Shown here in pieces: positions 1 through 11,490 of a stretch of 64,000 nucleotides of DNA. Every line of letters starts with the position of its first letter. Position 1 is the first letter of the stretch. The DNA is taken from contig JARWMV010000032.1 of assembly GCA_030998015.1 (NCBI GenBank), positions 1-64,000 on the forward strand. The letters run 5' to 3'. The position numbers and the translations under genes are program-made. The notes beneath the pieces are model-generated. The model was given only the letters and a program-made list of their open reading frames with translations. It did not search any database and had not been told where the DNA came from. This DNA is from Ceratorhiza oryzae-sativae (Eukaryota > Basidiomycota > Agaricomycetes > Cantharellales > Ceratobasidiaceae).

Positions 1-196
1 ACTATAATATACCCGATTAAAAATAAATAGGTGAGATGTGCGCATTCATGCTGTATTTTCCTGTAGAAAATCAAAACTTATTTACCTAACCTTTCTTTCA
101 CATTCGCTCCAATTTGTTCCCATGGGTGTAGAAGGATCATCACTGACTCGAATGTACTAGTATGAATCAATTCATGCAACCGAGTCAAGTGTCTAT
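1..196. other. AT-rich flank, no gene seen
   Basis: No open reading frame or RNA gene can be supported here. The stretch is AT-rich and runs into a repeat that starts at about 197. Confidence 0.5.
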
Positions 197-460
197 TGTA
201 GAATACAAATATATATAAATACATAAATACATATCGAATATGCCAGAATGAACTAGCAATCGCATGACTCGTGTAGTACGAATCTCACACTTACTGTAAC
301 GTTCTACGATGTGCTAGAACGCCTCTTTCTCATGTATATAAGGAGCTCTGTTTCGCTCCATAGGTAGTGATCCACGTATTCGAATATATCATAGTTTACT
401 CGTCTTAAGCATACTGCGCTCCGCACATATAGCGTGATATATATACACATACATAGTATA
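197..460 (+). repeat. Probable solo LTR / dispersed repeat, copy 1
   Basis: The segment starts TGTAGAATA and holds a TATATAAGGAGC promoter-like motif. It is similar by eye to 40190-40417: both share the start, a CGCATGACTC block, a TTCTACxATGTGCTAGAA block, a TATAAGGAGC block and a GTGTGATAT/GCGTGATAT tail. The start also matches the copia-type LTR at 49808, but the rest of that LTR is only weakly similar. No primer-binding site or gag follows, so a solo LTR is the simplest reading. The right edge is uncertain by tens of bases. Confidence 0.45.
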
Positions 461-2444
461 GTGTTCAACATCTATGCGCGGTATATACGCAGTAAGGAGA
501 ATGCCTTACTCGCAGTTCTTCGTAGGGTATACATAAAGGCGCTTGCGCGCCCTCTCATACCCCACCTTTACCTTACACACTCTCTTTTCTTTAACACGTT
601 TCATTGCTATCAATGTATACATTTGATTGCTACAATGGTTACGTGGGCACAGAAATCTTATACAGGTTGTCTATTTTTACATGACATTTCATTTTGCTGT
701 CGATAAGGCAGAAGTCACTGGCCCGACGGTATCAAATTGAGCACAGAAATAAACTTACGCGATCCACGGTCATTGTTGTTTGTCGTCGTCACAGTTCGAA
801 TACACTCAGAACCGTCCTGAAGGAAGATCAGTCATGGTGCCGTCGATTCCATGGTCAATACGATTGGGTGCAGTAAAGTTTCCTAAGGTGATAGTTTTAA
901 TCGGATATGTTCAAGAAGCCCGTATCGTTCGCGCTTACCAGCGTATGACCAGGTTGAGGTCCAAACGTCAGAAGAGTTGCCCTTGATGGCGTGCATGCGG
1001 GGAAAGCTGACCCATTGCCAAACCCTAACGGAATAATAACTTTATGAAGCCAGCAAGCAGCGCATTTCGCACCTTGTCACTTAATACACAATTTATTTCA
1101 TCTATTAACTGCGCTATATACATTATTTCCATACGGAGCACAAGCATATTATTGCGATAGTTGTAGAAACGTGCATATCTGGGTTGGTCATGTTGTCCTC
1201 GTCCTCCCTCTTGAGATTTATACTTACCTTGGTCTCATTCATGCTCAGCCACAGTTTCAACTTCATCGAGGACAGCATAGACTGGAGCTCGAATAGTCAT
1301 AGCGCGCAACCATTCGCGGAGCTCGGGGACCCTTACAAACTTCCTTTCCCCATAGTCGATACAATGCATAGGTTTTGGTCAATATTGAATCATGTGTTGC
1401 TCCACATACTGTACGCTCCGGCCTGGGCTTGGCGCACATTCTATATATAAAGCGCCCCAAGCGGTGCCCACGACATCAACCCGATCATGCGTCCCAATTA
1501 CCTTATTTGGTACCACCCCCTATGTCAAACCATGTGTTAAGCGCTTAGATGTATGCGTTACATCGACCAATACAAACAGCCCAGTTGGCGTTGAAGTAAT
1601 CCATACCTAGTGAATTGGGCCCATTGCAAGAGCCTTTATAGGTACAAATGGCTATTGGAGAAGTTTATGTGAGGTGGCGGAAAGCCATGAGATTACACTA
1701 CCGAGCGTACGCAACTACACACGCGCGCACACCCCCGGTCGTCCCCTAGTCCACTGGTCAAGTTCATTCGGGTCCAAAGCTGAAGTGCTTAATTTAAATA
1801 ACTCCCAACGATGCAACCAATTTTATTGCCCGCAATAATGACCCTGCGAATGACATCGATTGGGAGCATTGAGACCGCTGGCGTTTGATATAAGATTATT
1901 TTGTATGGTCCCAGGATTTGCGATACAGGTAAGCAGGGAGTTCGGTTCGCCCGCAATTATATCCCAAAAGTGCCTGATCCATGCAACCGCAAGAGGCGTT
2001 CTTAGGGGAGGGTGTTCATGAATCTTGTGCAAACTACCTCGACCGCACCAGCCGCCAACAAAGTGCGCATAGCTCGCCTACCGGGGTCCGAGTGGTATCT
2101 GACACCACTTAAGGCTTCGGAACACTCAGAATAAGCCTTTCAGAATGTCCAAAACCTAATTCAAAGAGGTGGACGATACTTCAACTCCCGATGATACACG
2201 AAGATCGTATGCGGCGTGTGATCGTCTAAGTGATAAGATGACATGTGAGAGTATCATTTTATCGTATACGCAATAATAAAAGTCGCAAAACTGGATTTCG
2301 AGCCTTCCAGTTATAAACTCCGTATATTCTCACTGCAGAAGGTTAATAGATCCGCCAACAACCTAGAGATAGTTTCTCAACGAGAATCTACAGGCTACAT
2401 GGCCCCGGAATCAGTCAATCGAGGTAATCGGCTAATCTACCAAC
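461..2444. other. Intergenic, no supported gene
   Basis: About 2 kb with only short reading frames that lack introns, domains or codon character. Apart from the repeat fragment at 1668-1770 I see nothing here. The right end is the 3' flank of the RTA1-like gene. Confidence 0.5.
1668..1770 (+). repeat. Fragment of dispersed repeat (third copy)
   Basis: The block with ATGAGATTACACTACC, a CpG-rich middle and CCCTAGTCCACTGGTCA matches 63490-63580 and the reverse complement of 48600-48700. It is a short relic of the same repeat family; edges are approximate. Confidence 0.45.
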
Positions 2445-3811
2445 TCAAACCATGTAAATGGAGACGCTTTGACCCAACTCCACAGCCGCAGTGTCTTCCA
2501 TCCCCTTTGATTCGAGCAAAACATTGGGTGGCCAAATGTAATTATAGACCCTGTCCACGAAAGATTAGAAAATCAAATGCGCAGTTCAAAGGACGCACAA
2601 TATCGCAATCCATAGCGGGAGACAATCTAGCACGTAAAAGAAGACTTCGTGCGTGAGAAGGTATCCGTCAAACCCTTGTCCCCCCTCAATCGTACGGTAT
2701 ACGCATCGGATCTAGCTTGTCGTCAGTTTCAACCCCTACACAGCATGAAATGAACAGTACGATAATACCCAAGCTACTGATCCCCATAGCAAGCACAACT
2801 CCCTTCCAGTGCTGCCGTGTGGGCCCGCTATGTGGCAGGTTCCACTGGGCTACTCGGTTCGATTTGAGGCGGTATAGAAACACCAAAAAAATGCATATAA
2901 ATATGGAAAAAGAAACCACTTGAAGAACAAGGCCAGCCAGAAAGATCTATCAAAGGCTTCAGTTACCGAAACATTTGGAGAGTGAGCTTGTTCATACGTG
3001 ACCGGAAAGCTTCGCTTTGTTGACATCGCTCGAACCAGCCAATGCACCGCCAGTAGCTTGTACAAGCAGCGTGACTCGATCGATATATCAATAATCAGCT
3101 TTACAGGAGAATGCAAGCGAACTTACAAACATCAGAACTCTAAACAAGTGAGATTTAGATATCATCTTGGCTATCATACACGCGGAAAGCAGTAAGCCTA
3201 ACTTACCACAAACAAAGGCGTAAGGATTTTAGGTTTGATCAGAAGGAATTCTTCTGCGTGGAGGTACCTCGCTACTCGTCCTAACAAAACGTAAACCTGT
3301 TTAAAATTTAATCGATGGTATTGTCGTCCCAAGCGAACGAGCACCGACTGTGGCAATAAATCCACACGGAGAAAGGACCGTGAACAAGCTCATTACGATA
3401 TAGAACCCAACGCTATTGTAATTACTCTCGTATGCTACGGCGTGAGGTGTTAGTCCAATAGTACAACGATGAACTTGGCGAAGTCACCGACGTATACGGA
3501 GTATCAGACCTGCCGAGTAACAGAACCCGGCAATAACCAAAGTAGCCATATAGCGGCCCTTGTGTCGAAATAAAAGCCAGGTAACATGGAGTGCCGTGAC
3601 AAAGTAGACAAGGAAGAAAACAATGGCCGCAACTTTATTGGGAATGTATCCGAGAGCTATTCAGGTATTTCGTTACTCATATATAACCACAGGCGATGTA
3701 GAGACACTTACGACCCCCACCCTTTACGGTGGCGTTATCCGTTGTGTCATCCTGTGCGACCGCAGCAGCGAAAAGAGTCATTAGCCCGATAAACTGTCGT
3801 GGCGGTACCAT
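2445..3811 (-). CDS. RTA1-like seven-transmembrane protein
   Basis: Multi-exon gene on the minus strand, assembled by eye. Exon 1 starts at ATG 3811 and encodes a signal-peptide-like start (MVPPRQFIGLMTLFAAAVAQ) followed by an acidic stretch. Later exons carry RTA1 family landmarks: GYIPNKVAAIVFF, the membrane segment ending LSPCGFIA, VYVLLGRVARYL, LLIKPKILTPLFV, SSDVF-TLLVQATGGALAG, IFLAGLVLQVVSF, GFDGYLLTHEVFFYVLDC and a last exon with YIWPPNVLL. The stop is at 2445-2447. At least eight short introns fit GT-AG, but the junction near 2720-2760, after GISSLGIIV, is not resolved. RTA1/RTM1 proteins are fungal membrane proteins linked to lipid translocation and resistance to toxic compounds; that role is family knowledge, not shown here. 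Confidence 0.8.
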
Positions 3812-6800
3812 GATGAGATGATGGATATAAATTTTGTTTCACCAACGCATTGATTTCATGGATTTATATAGCCGTTAGAGCGTCCATACACAGCAGAAGT
3901 AATCGCGGATAGCGCGCCGAGCGCGTCGCGCGCGACCCGCCATCACGTGATGTGGGGTTTCCGCCCCGGCTCGAGCCGTGACTGCATTTCGAAACCGGTT
4001 GCGGAGCATAGTGGAGCCAGTCGAGAAACGTAGCATCTTATTTTCATCATATTGACCAATCGATCACTGGTTTTGAGCGCAAAGCAACCGGGACAGGTGA
4101 TTTCGATCTGTTGATCAAGCTAGTACCTCCGCAGACTCGATCACAGTTCATAGACCAGAGTCGAGTGAGCAAAAATTGCCGAAATTAGTTTGAAACCCAG
4201 CCACTGACATCCTCCACGAAGCTCGGCTGGGACAACTAGACAAACATTCCGACGCAAAACAATTTGCCAAGTGGCTCTTGTAGCTTTTGCTTGTCGCACT
4301 CTCCTTCTCTAAAAGGATACTGTTAGAAGTCACGCGTGGCCGTGCGCATATAGCCGTGTGATTAGTATCGTGGTGTTTACACATCGTAGCAGGGAGCTTT
4401 ACCGGGAGGGGTGGATTTCCCCTAACCACGATGTATGCTTCAAACATCCGAAAGATTTGGATGCTGAAATGGGCCATTTTGTGGCCGCTTCTCCAATTTA
4501 ATGTGATTGAAAGTGCCATATTGAGTGGTTGCTTCATCCAGAGTCAGTAAAATGGACACAAGCCTAACTCTTACCCTTCGGACGCGTTAGGCTTACCTAG
4601 TTGACACGGACTTCGCGTAGTGGTCAACGTAGCCGTGGAAAGACAAAAGCGGTGCGGAGAGCGCGCATATATTAATGACAGGACAGATGATATACATGCG
4701 GTAAATGGAAAGACAAATGGGCCCCGACGTGCCGCCGTCCGAAACGGAGGGAAAGGAGATCCGGGCCGCCGAGACGCGAGCGAACTCGCGGGTGGGGCTG
4801 CCACTGGACGACGGCATTGGGTAGATAGGGATGGTGGGTGGGCGCGCCGTTGGTGCCCCTGGATGCAGGCTCGCTGCTTTGCGGGAACCTCGGGCGGACT
4901 GGACGTCATCAAGGTGTGCCAGTCAAAATGACGGGATGGCGTGCAGGAAAGCAGACGAGCGCGGAAAGATGAAGCGTGGCTCGATGAATGAGAAGGCGTG
5001 GAAGGAAAGGTTTTGGTGCATCTGATGGAGCTAAAAAGGGGGGCGCGGAACGCGCCGAGCGATTGCCCACGGTCTCTGCGGCCGAGACTGGGCTGTGTGC
5101 CTCCGCAAGCTGCGGCAAACAGCCCCTATGTGAACCCACATGTTGCAGTGAAACTGATGAGTCCTGTGCATTATCACGCAATCTATCCTATGCTGAAATG
5201 TAATGAACAGAAAGCCGCATCAAGTCAGAAAATGTGGGACCTTTGACCATTTTCTGTGAGTTGAATGAAACAGCCATAAAATATTGTTGAACGAACGTGA
5301 TTATCCACATGTAAACCCGACGTTGTGCTTGTGATCCAACTCATATTTCAGCTGTACGTCCTATTCTACCATACATGTGAATCATACCCTCTGCGCCATC
5401 GTTTTTACAACTGCGTATCTCCATGTCTCCACTCCGCCTAATCCTCTTTACCACATATATAAACGAATACATCACCGCTCCCATCCTTGGCGACATTCAC
5501 CACTCTTATTTGAGTTCTACTTGATTGAGCTCAATCCCTTAATATTCCCGGCGTTATCCACTTTTGCGGCGCGCCCGTTTATCTCGCTTCAAAAAATATA
5601 GCTCCTTCAACCATATGAAGTGGGAGAAGGGACCAAAAAGTGGCCCATCTCAGCGTCCATTTTTTCTGGGACGTAAAACATTAGTAATTTTGTAGAATTT
5701 GATACTCGGCGACATTAGTGGTTGCATAAGCTCCTGTTTTGAATCAACTATATCTCCACAGGTTTCGAACTGTTTCGTACGTTTATACGCTCTATCGATT
5801 GCTCCTATAATAGGCTTTCATATGATGTATTGCACGTTTGTGTATGCGCACTGGATGCGGTTGTACAGTGTGGTCTTTCAGAAAGTGGATTTTATGCGTG
5901 GGTAACTGTAACTTGAGGGTCGAGGACACTAGATTTCATCAGGGTGGCAGTAAGATCCAGGTAATATTTGGCTCACATTGAGGATTTGAGTTCAGACATG
6001 CCGTGCGTTAGGTTGCAACTAGCTTGAGTAGACCGTTCGAACGAGCTGTCGCACAATACATCAGACCGTTCTAGGGAGGACACTAGCTCAGGTGTCAATG
6101 AGTGCAGCTGAGCAGGCCTACAGGGTGCTTTGATTAACTTTGAGTTGACAAACTGGAGCTCGGTAAGGAATGCAACTCCTTCGGGTTCGGCAGGTCGGCG
6201 GAAAACGGGATAGCAAGCATCGATCAATAAACTGGTCTTTGCACAGATGGAGAGCCTAATTTATTGAAGTGTATTCTTTGAGCTTGAAATTCCAAGAGAA
6301 ATTCCGTTGGATGGAAGATTGAGAAAACCAGGCTTAGTAGGATTGAGGCTGTGGATGGTGGGGCTAAGTGCTAGCACCGCACATCACCTCAGCCGTGTGG
6401 CTGGAGGTACAAGGTCTGGGCTTTTGTGATAGCTTATCATTGGCAGCATCTTCATCTCAAGTTCGATATCCGTCTTGGGTACTCATTTTACCTATAGCAT
6501 ACATGTTTCCGTTTTGTTTTATGGGCTGTCCACGTATGCGGGTTGTTGGTCGATTTGTACATTGACAATAATCATGGCAAATATGACTGCTGTTTTGGTG
6601 CTCGTGGCACTACGCTACAAATTGCGGCGATCTCGCCTGCTTTGTCAATGACAGGTTTCATTTTGATCTTCACTATCGCCGAGATCATCAGTGCACCTAG
6701 AACCCAATTGCCTTGCTTGGAAAGTATGATGTGTATCACGCCCTGCGGAACGATGGGCGGTCAGCCGCATCGGTGCATTGCGTGGTCCAAAGAGGCTGAT

Positions 6801-7086
6801 TGACATTCCTATGATCTAAGTCAACGACGCCATTTACGACAATAGTCGCCGTGGATAAAACCGACTATTCCAGTTGATTCAGGTTCAAAACCAAACATAT
6901 ATCATTCAAATAAATTCCAATAATGAAACAAACGCAACCGTGCCAGTTTCGGCATTCTTTTTTTTTTTTTTTTTACTGCCCAATCATTCATACTGTTCCA
7001 ACGTCCCACCCAAACGGCGTACCCTCGAATCCATGCAAACCTGGAGCCTCATATACAGGTCCGTGAAGAGGGAGATCTCCATAAAT
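3812..7086. other. Intergenic, no confident gene
   Basis: About 3.3 kb. It holds the RTA1-like promoter, a GC-rich patch at about 4700-5130 with overlapping frames on both strands, a TATATAAACGAATAC promoter-like block near 5455 that resembles 43978-43993, and a 17-nt T tract at about 6958-6974 near the 3' end of the transcription factor gene. Reading frames at 4148-4537 (minus, 129 codons) and 6368-6803 (plus, hydrophobic) have no recognisable domain or splice support. Confidence 0.4.
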
Positions 7087-10000
7087 CTACAAATCTTCAG
7101 GATCACACCTGAGGTTGTCCAAGAAAACACTGACCGAAGTTTGAATCCAAGCCGGCCAATCGCCCTCCAAACTCAACAGTCCGTGCGTCATATCACTCGC
7201 ATATTCGATCCCTGGGCCAAATATGCCTGTGCTCGAAACATGAGGATACGATATGGGCAGCTGGGGTTGGGGCTCGGTTCGTTCATGAGACACTGTCGGA
7301 GCAAGCGAGGAAGGGGATGTAGAGGAAGCTGCTTGTTTGGCCTTTAGGCGGTCTTGGGAAACCTTGATCATTTGGAAGAGAGAGCGCGCGAATCGGCCGG
7401 CAGGGACTATCAATCGCACGTGGATTAGGTATAGTCGGTGTCTTTCAATATGCACCCCACCTTCATCCAACAACTGCGCCAGCTGTCCAACCATGACGAT
7501 CATCGCATGTACATCCAGATCCTCTGGGAACAGCCTCGTCAGCCGTAACAGGAATGCCCCTGCAAAGGCTGCACAAGTATGGCTATACGAGATTGCTTCA
7601 CGATCCATCAGCGCCAGTTTCGCCCCATGTGCCGTGTGTACTTGCCGTAACGCAATCCGAGTCTATACTCGTGATTCTCCAGACAAACCTTTATAGCCGA
7701 CTGTGCATAATCAATGGCCCGAATGGCGATTTGTTTCATCTATCGTATCTCATCAGCTCGCGCCTATTGGATGTTCCGTCGGGACCCACCTCGGGTCGCA
7801 GCGCCTTGGCATTCGCGACGGTGTGCACGTTTCGGAGGGCAATGCAATGATGGAATAAATGCGCATACAGCATCTGGATCTGAGCCGACGAGCGGAAAAA
7901 CTCCAAGTCTCGCGAATCTAGACCGAGACCATCTGGTGAACGACAGTATCAGTCGGCAGAGTGCTGGTGGAGAGGGTAGAGCCATACCCATGATCGTCAT
8001 CCACTCGGCCAACCAGCCGTCTAGATCGAGTATGCTCTGGCTCAGGAATTTGATCACACGGTCCTCATCGACAGGCTCATCCAATGATCCGAGCGAGTCG
8101 TGGATTTTGCCTGATCCGAATTCGGTCATCAAACGGGAAGATTTCCAAAAAGGTTACGACCTACTCTGCAAGGTCATCAGCTCGCATGTCGAAACGAGCC
8201 TCGCGTCCGTCGGGATGGAAAGCGGATGCTTTAGAAGGATATCTCTCGCTACGCAAGCAATTAAATTTCATGCGCATCGTCAAAGTAGCGGAATGCGTAC
8301 CTCGGATTAACGACTGTTCTCCAAAAATCAGTCAAAATCCACGAGCATTCAGACGACTCGAACCTACTTTATCTCCACGCATCATGGCGGGCCTACGTTT
8401 TGTGCCAATGTCAGTATAGATCCCTTGATGAATTCACGAGGGATTCACCGTCCGGTCCCAAACGAGATCCTTTTCATACGCATGAGCTTCCCACTTTCCA
8501 AAATTGAAAACGAATACTCACTGGTACTCTAGATCCAACCGATAGATTAGCCTCATCCTTCCTAGAATCAATACGACTCACCGAAAACATACAACCCACA
8601 CCAGGTCCTCGCAGCCGTGACAAGCGCTCTGTCGACATCTGTATCTCCCGCACCAGACGCCCTTCTTCTAGCTAGCCGAGGAAGGGCCTTGTGCAACCCG
8701 AGTTCGACCGCGTATCGGATCGCATGGCCTAAGTCCAGTAGAATGAACACAGGTATCTAGATAGCTTTAACTCAGACCAACATACCGGCAGCCAACCACC
8801 CGGTTGGACCGGTTGAGTGACTCCAACCGGCGATCAACAACAATCCTTGTACGATTTCGACAGATTTGAGTGGGCCAAAAAGATATTCTTTCGCCATGCT
8901 AGAGCATTCTCGGACAAGGGCCAGTTGCGTCTGCCAGGACCATGTTCAGATCCACAATTCGACATGGATAGATGAATGAAACCAACAGGGCTAGGCGGGC
9001 TTCCTCCGTCTCGAGCCTTGCTTGCAGCCATCAAGATGCAATTCAACAAGAATGGGGACCGCGCCCGCAACGACTCGAGGGTATCGACCCGCTCGTTGAA
9101 CACCGCCTATCGCGCAGACCTCCAGGGTGAGCGACCCGAGCAATCCATAACAACAGAGAACCTACCAAGACTCGATAGCATCCTGTAAAGTAACTAATAC
9201 GGCATCGCTTCAACCTCCCGAGATGGGCTAAAATAATGGGGAAAAGCTCACATTCGATGCAGCTCCCCTGCCTCGGTCTCGCTTACAATTCCCTTTTCAA
9301 TCGCATCCCGCTCTCGCTCGGGCGAATGTTCTTCTTCGACCGCCTCTTCCTTTTGTGGCTCCGGCTCCGGTTCCGGCACAATCTCGGATATACTGGTGCC
9401 TGACGCATTATTAGACTCGGGAGGTGGGACGGGTGACAGACGAGACGTGAGGGACGCAGTGCGTCGGAATGGACGAGCTATTGCTAGACATGAATAGAGC
9501 TGCACAACCAGAGGACGCGAAAGGACGAACTGGCTGGACTCGTCCTTTCGGCTCCGCGTTTTCGTTTAAGCCCGTGTCGGCTCGAGTCGCTCTGAGCTGC
9601 AACGCTGGCGAGATCTACGGTCGAGAATCGTGAGAAGCCTGACCGTAATTAATATCAGACACGTCGTACCGTTGAGTACTCCAATTGGAGCCAGCAAGGC
9701 CGAGCTCGGGATATCTCCCTCGTCGTCCGAGTTTGCAGCGCTCGTGATCCCAGAGAGTATCGCCGGTCGGTAGGGTGAGACAGGGCCGGGCAGTCGTCGA
9801 GAGGGATACGAGTTGGCACTGTGCAGATGGTGAGGGGGAGGATGGTGGGACGTCCCGTGGAAGCTATGACTGTGTGGGCGACTAAAGCCGGACGATGGAT
9901 GCTGGTAGTGGTGCGGGAGCACCGACTGCAGACTGGGCAGTTGTTGGGGCAGCTGGGGCTGGTACTGGTACCCAAGCGCAGGTCGATGTGGTGCGTTGGT

Positions 10001-10567
10001 GGGCGGGGCGGGCACTGGATCGGGAGCAGGAGTGTAGCTCGAGTGCGATGCCGGAGAATGGGAATACGCCGGCGAATCCTTCGGGCCTTGACGGGGCGAG
10101 TCTGAGCCTGATACACTCGGCTGCGCGGGCGGCGGGCGACGCAGCTCGGACAGGATGTCCATCAGGGTGCCCTGCATCGTCGCAAACTGGGTCTCCAGCG
10201 TGCGCAGTCGTCTGGCAAGAGTAAATCAGCCAGATGGCGGGCCCAGCGGTGGTTGGACTCACTCGGCCGAGTCCCCGTCTGGTTTCGCAATCTTTTCAAA
10301 CACGCACTGGATCCCTGCTGCCTTGCACCGCGCACACGGCGGGTTATCCGGCCCTTCGCACCGCATCTTCTGTCTGGGCGACATCGAATCAGCATGCTCC
10401 GACGACATTGACGACGACGACGAGCAGACTCACTTGCGACAGGCATTGCAGGCGCGGTTGACGCGCAGGACCTGTTTCTGGCCGTTCTGGGGTGGGGGCC
10501 CGCTGCCGGAGGGTGTGGGCGGCGTGCCGTTGGGCAGCAGCACCGGCAGCTGTTTCTTGCCCGCCAT
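7087..10567 (-). CDS. Zn2Cys6 fungal-specific transcription factor
   Basis: A binuclear zinc-cluster regulator. The start is ATG 10567 (MAGKKQLPVLLPNG), chosen because it leads straight into the DNA-binding motif. CNACR at the end of exon 1 is spliced to KQKMRCEGPDNPPCARCK and GIQC, giving exact C-x2-C-x6-C-x7-C-x2-C-x6-C spacing. A short helix with heptad character (LRTLETQFATMQGTL) follows, then a long Ser/Pro/His-rich linker encoded at about 9670-10150. The middle-homology part is spread over several exons: IVSETEAGELHRM, FNERVDTLESL, SPFLLNCILMAASKAR, KEYLFGPLKSVEIVQGLLLI, HAIRYAVELGLHKALPRL, RPAMMRGDK, LPTDVRLVSTCELMTLQ and DLEFFRSSAQIQMLYAHLF. The last exon (7608-7087) begins near LALMDREAISYSHTCAAFAG. 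Target genes cannot be inferred. Introns near 9500 and 8300-8560 are only roughly placed. Confidence 0.85.
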
Positions 10568-11490
10568 GATCGTCGTCCGGCAGCACATCCGACTCGCCAC
10601 GTCAACAATCAATCCCCGCATCAGTGGCGGTGCATGGTCCCGCAAATAAACCCTCGCATCAATTCTCGACCAACGTAGTCAAATTAAACATATCACGCAA
10701 AGTAACCGCTCTCGTAGACTATCGAGTGCCACGGCATCGATCGGAACCACTTTTGTACCACTTACTGACGAAGAGATCTAAATACTTTTAAAACCAGCAA
10801 CCGCCAAAGCATTGTCCGAGGCTTGTTCTGTCCTTTGGATGTCTCTTCTGCCCCGCTCGAGGTAGCGGGCAGGCTACATCATAGTCAGGTGAAAAATCCC
10901 CGGTCTGCAGTTTCAGTTTTACGGATCATATGACTACATGCGGTGAGATCCGACATTCTCACCGGCACCCTGGGGTGCACATCACAACTTAGCAGCAACA
11001 ACGACGCAGATGTTCACGAAAAGTTTCGTCCGCTGGCCAGGCCCGAAGGAGGGTATGAACGCGCACTTCTGCCCAAATCTTACAATTCTACGGTCCCGCA
11101 CCCCGAGACTCTGACTCGTGCCTAATCGCCTCAACCTGCTTAAACAAGCTCCGCGGCGCTCACTAGATCTCGTCAGCGTCACAGGGGCCAGTACTATTTT
11201 GGATCTTCTGAGTGCTGCACGGATTACTTGGATGTGTAGAGCCGCTCCTAACGCGTGAGATTTCTTGCCTTTGGCCAAGATTATGCAGCTGCATACCACG
11301 TTTCATTTTGATGAACAACGTGATTTCAAAAATAGGGATGAGCACATCGATCGATATTTATTTACTCGATGATCAACCAGTGGACAGTTGCATTTAATAT
11401 AGACTGATGAATTGCCTCGTCACCTGCAATCATTGTCTATGATTCATCCTGCCAATACCCGGAAGGGGTGCTTGGAATATCTCCTGTGGC
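10568..11490. other. Intergenic
   Basis: About 920 bp between the start of the zinc-cluster gene and the 3' end of the DUF6535 gene. I see no domain-bearing frame; small frames on both strands here look like chance. Confidence 0.5.

Noticed and set aside
4148..4537. 129-codon minus-strand frame
   Set aside because: No domain, splice signals or codon bias; composition looks random. Kept only as a note in the intergenic entry.
4571..5246. Overlapping GC-rich frames on both strands
   Set aside because: Frames appear on several phases at once, as exp ected of GC-rich DNA lacking stops.
6368..6803. Hydrophobic plus-strand frames resembling membrane spans
   Set aside because: Could not be joined into a gene model; hydrophobicity alone is weak in AT-rich DNA.
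9821..10262. Long frames on both strands over the Ser/Pro/His-rich linker of the zinc-cluster gene
   Set aside because: Shadow frames of GC-rich coding sequence; only the minus frame continues the transcription factor.
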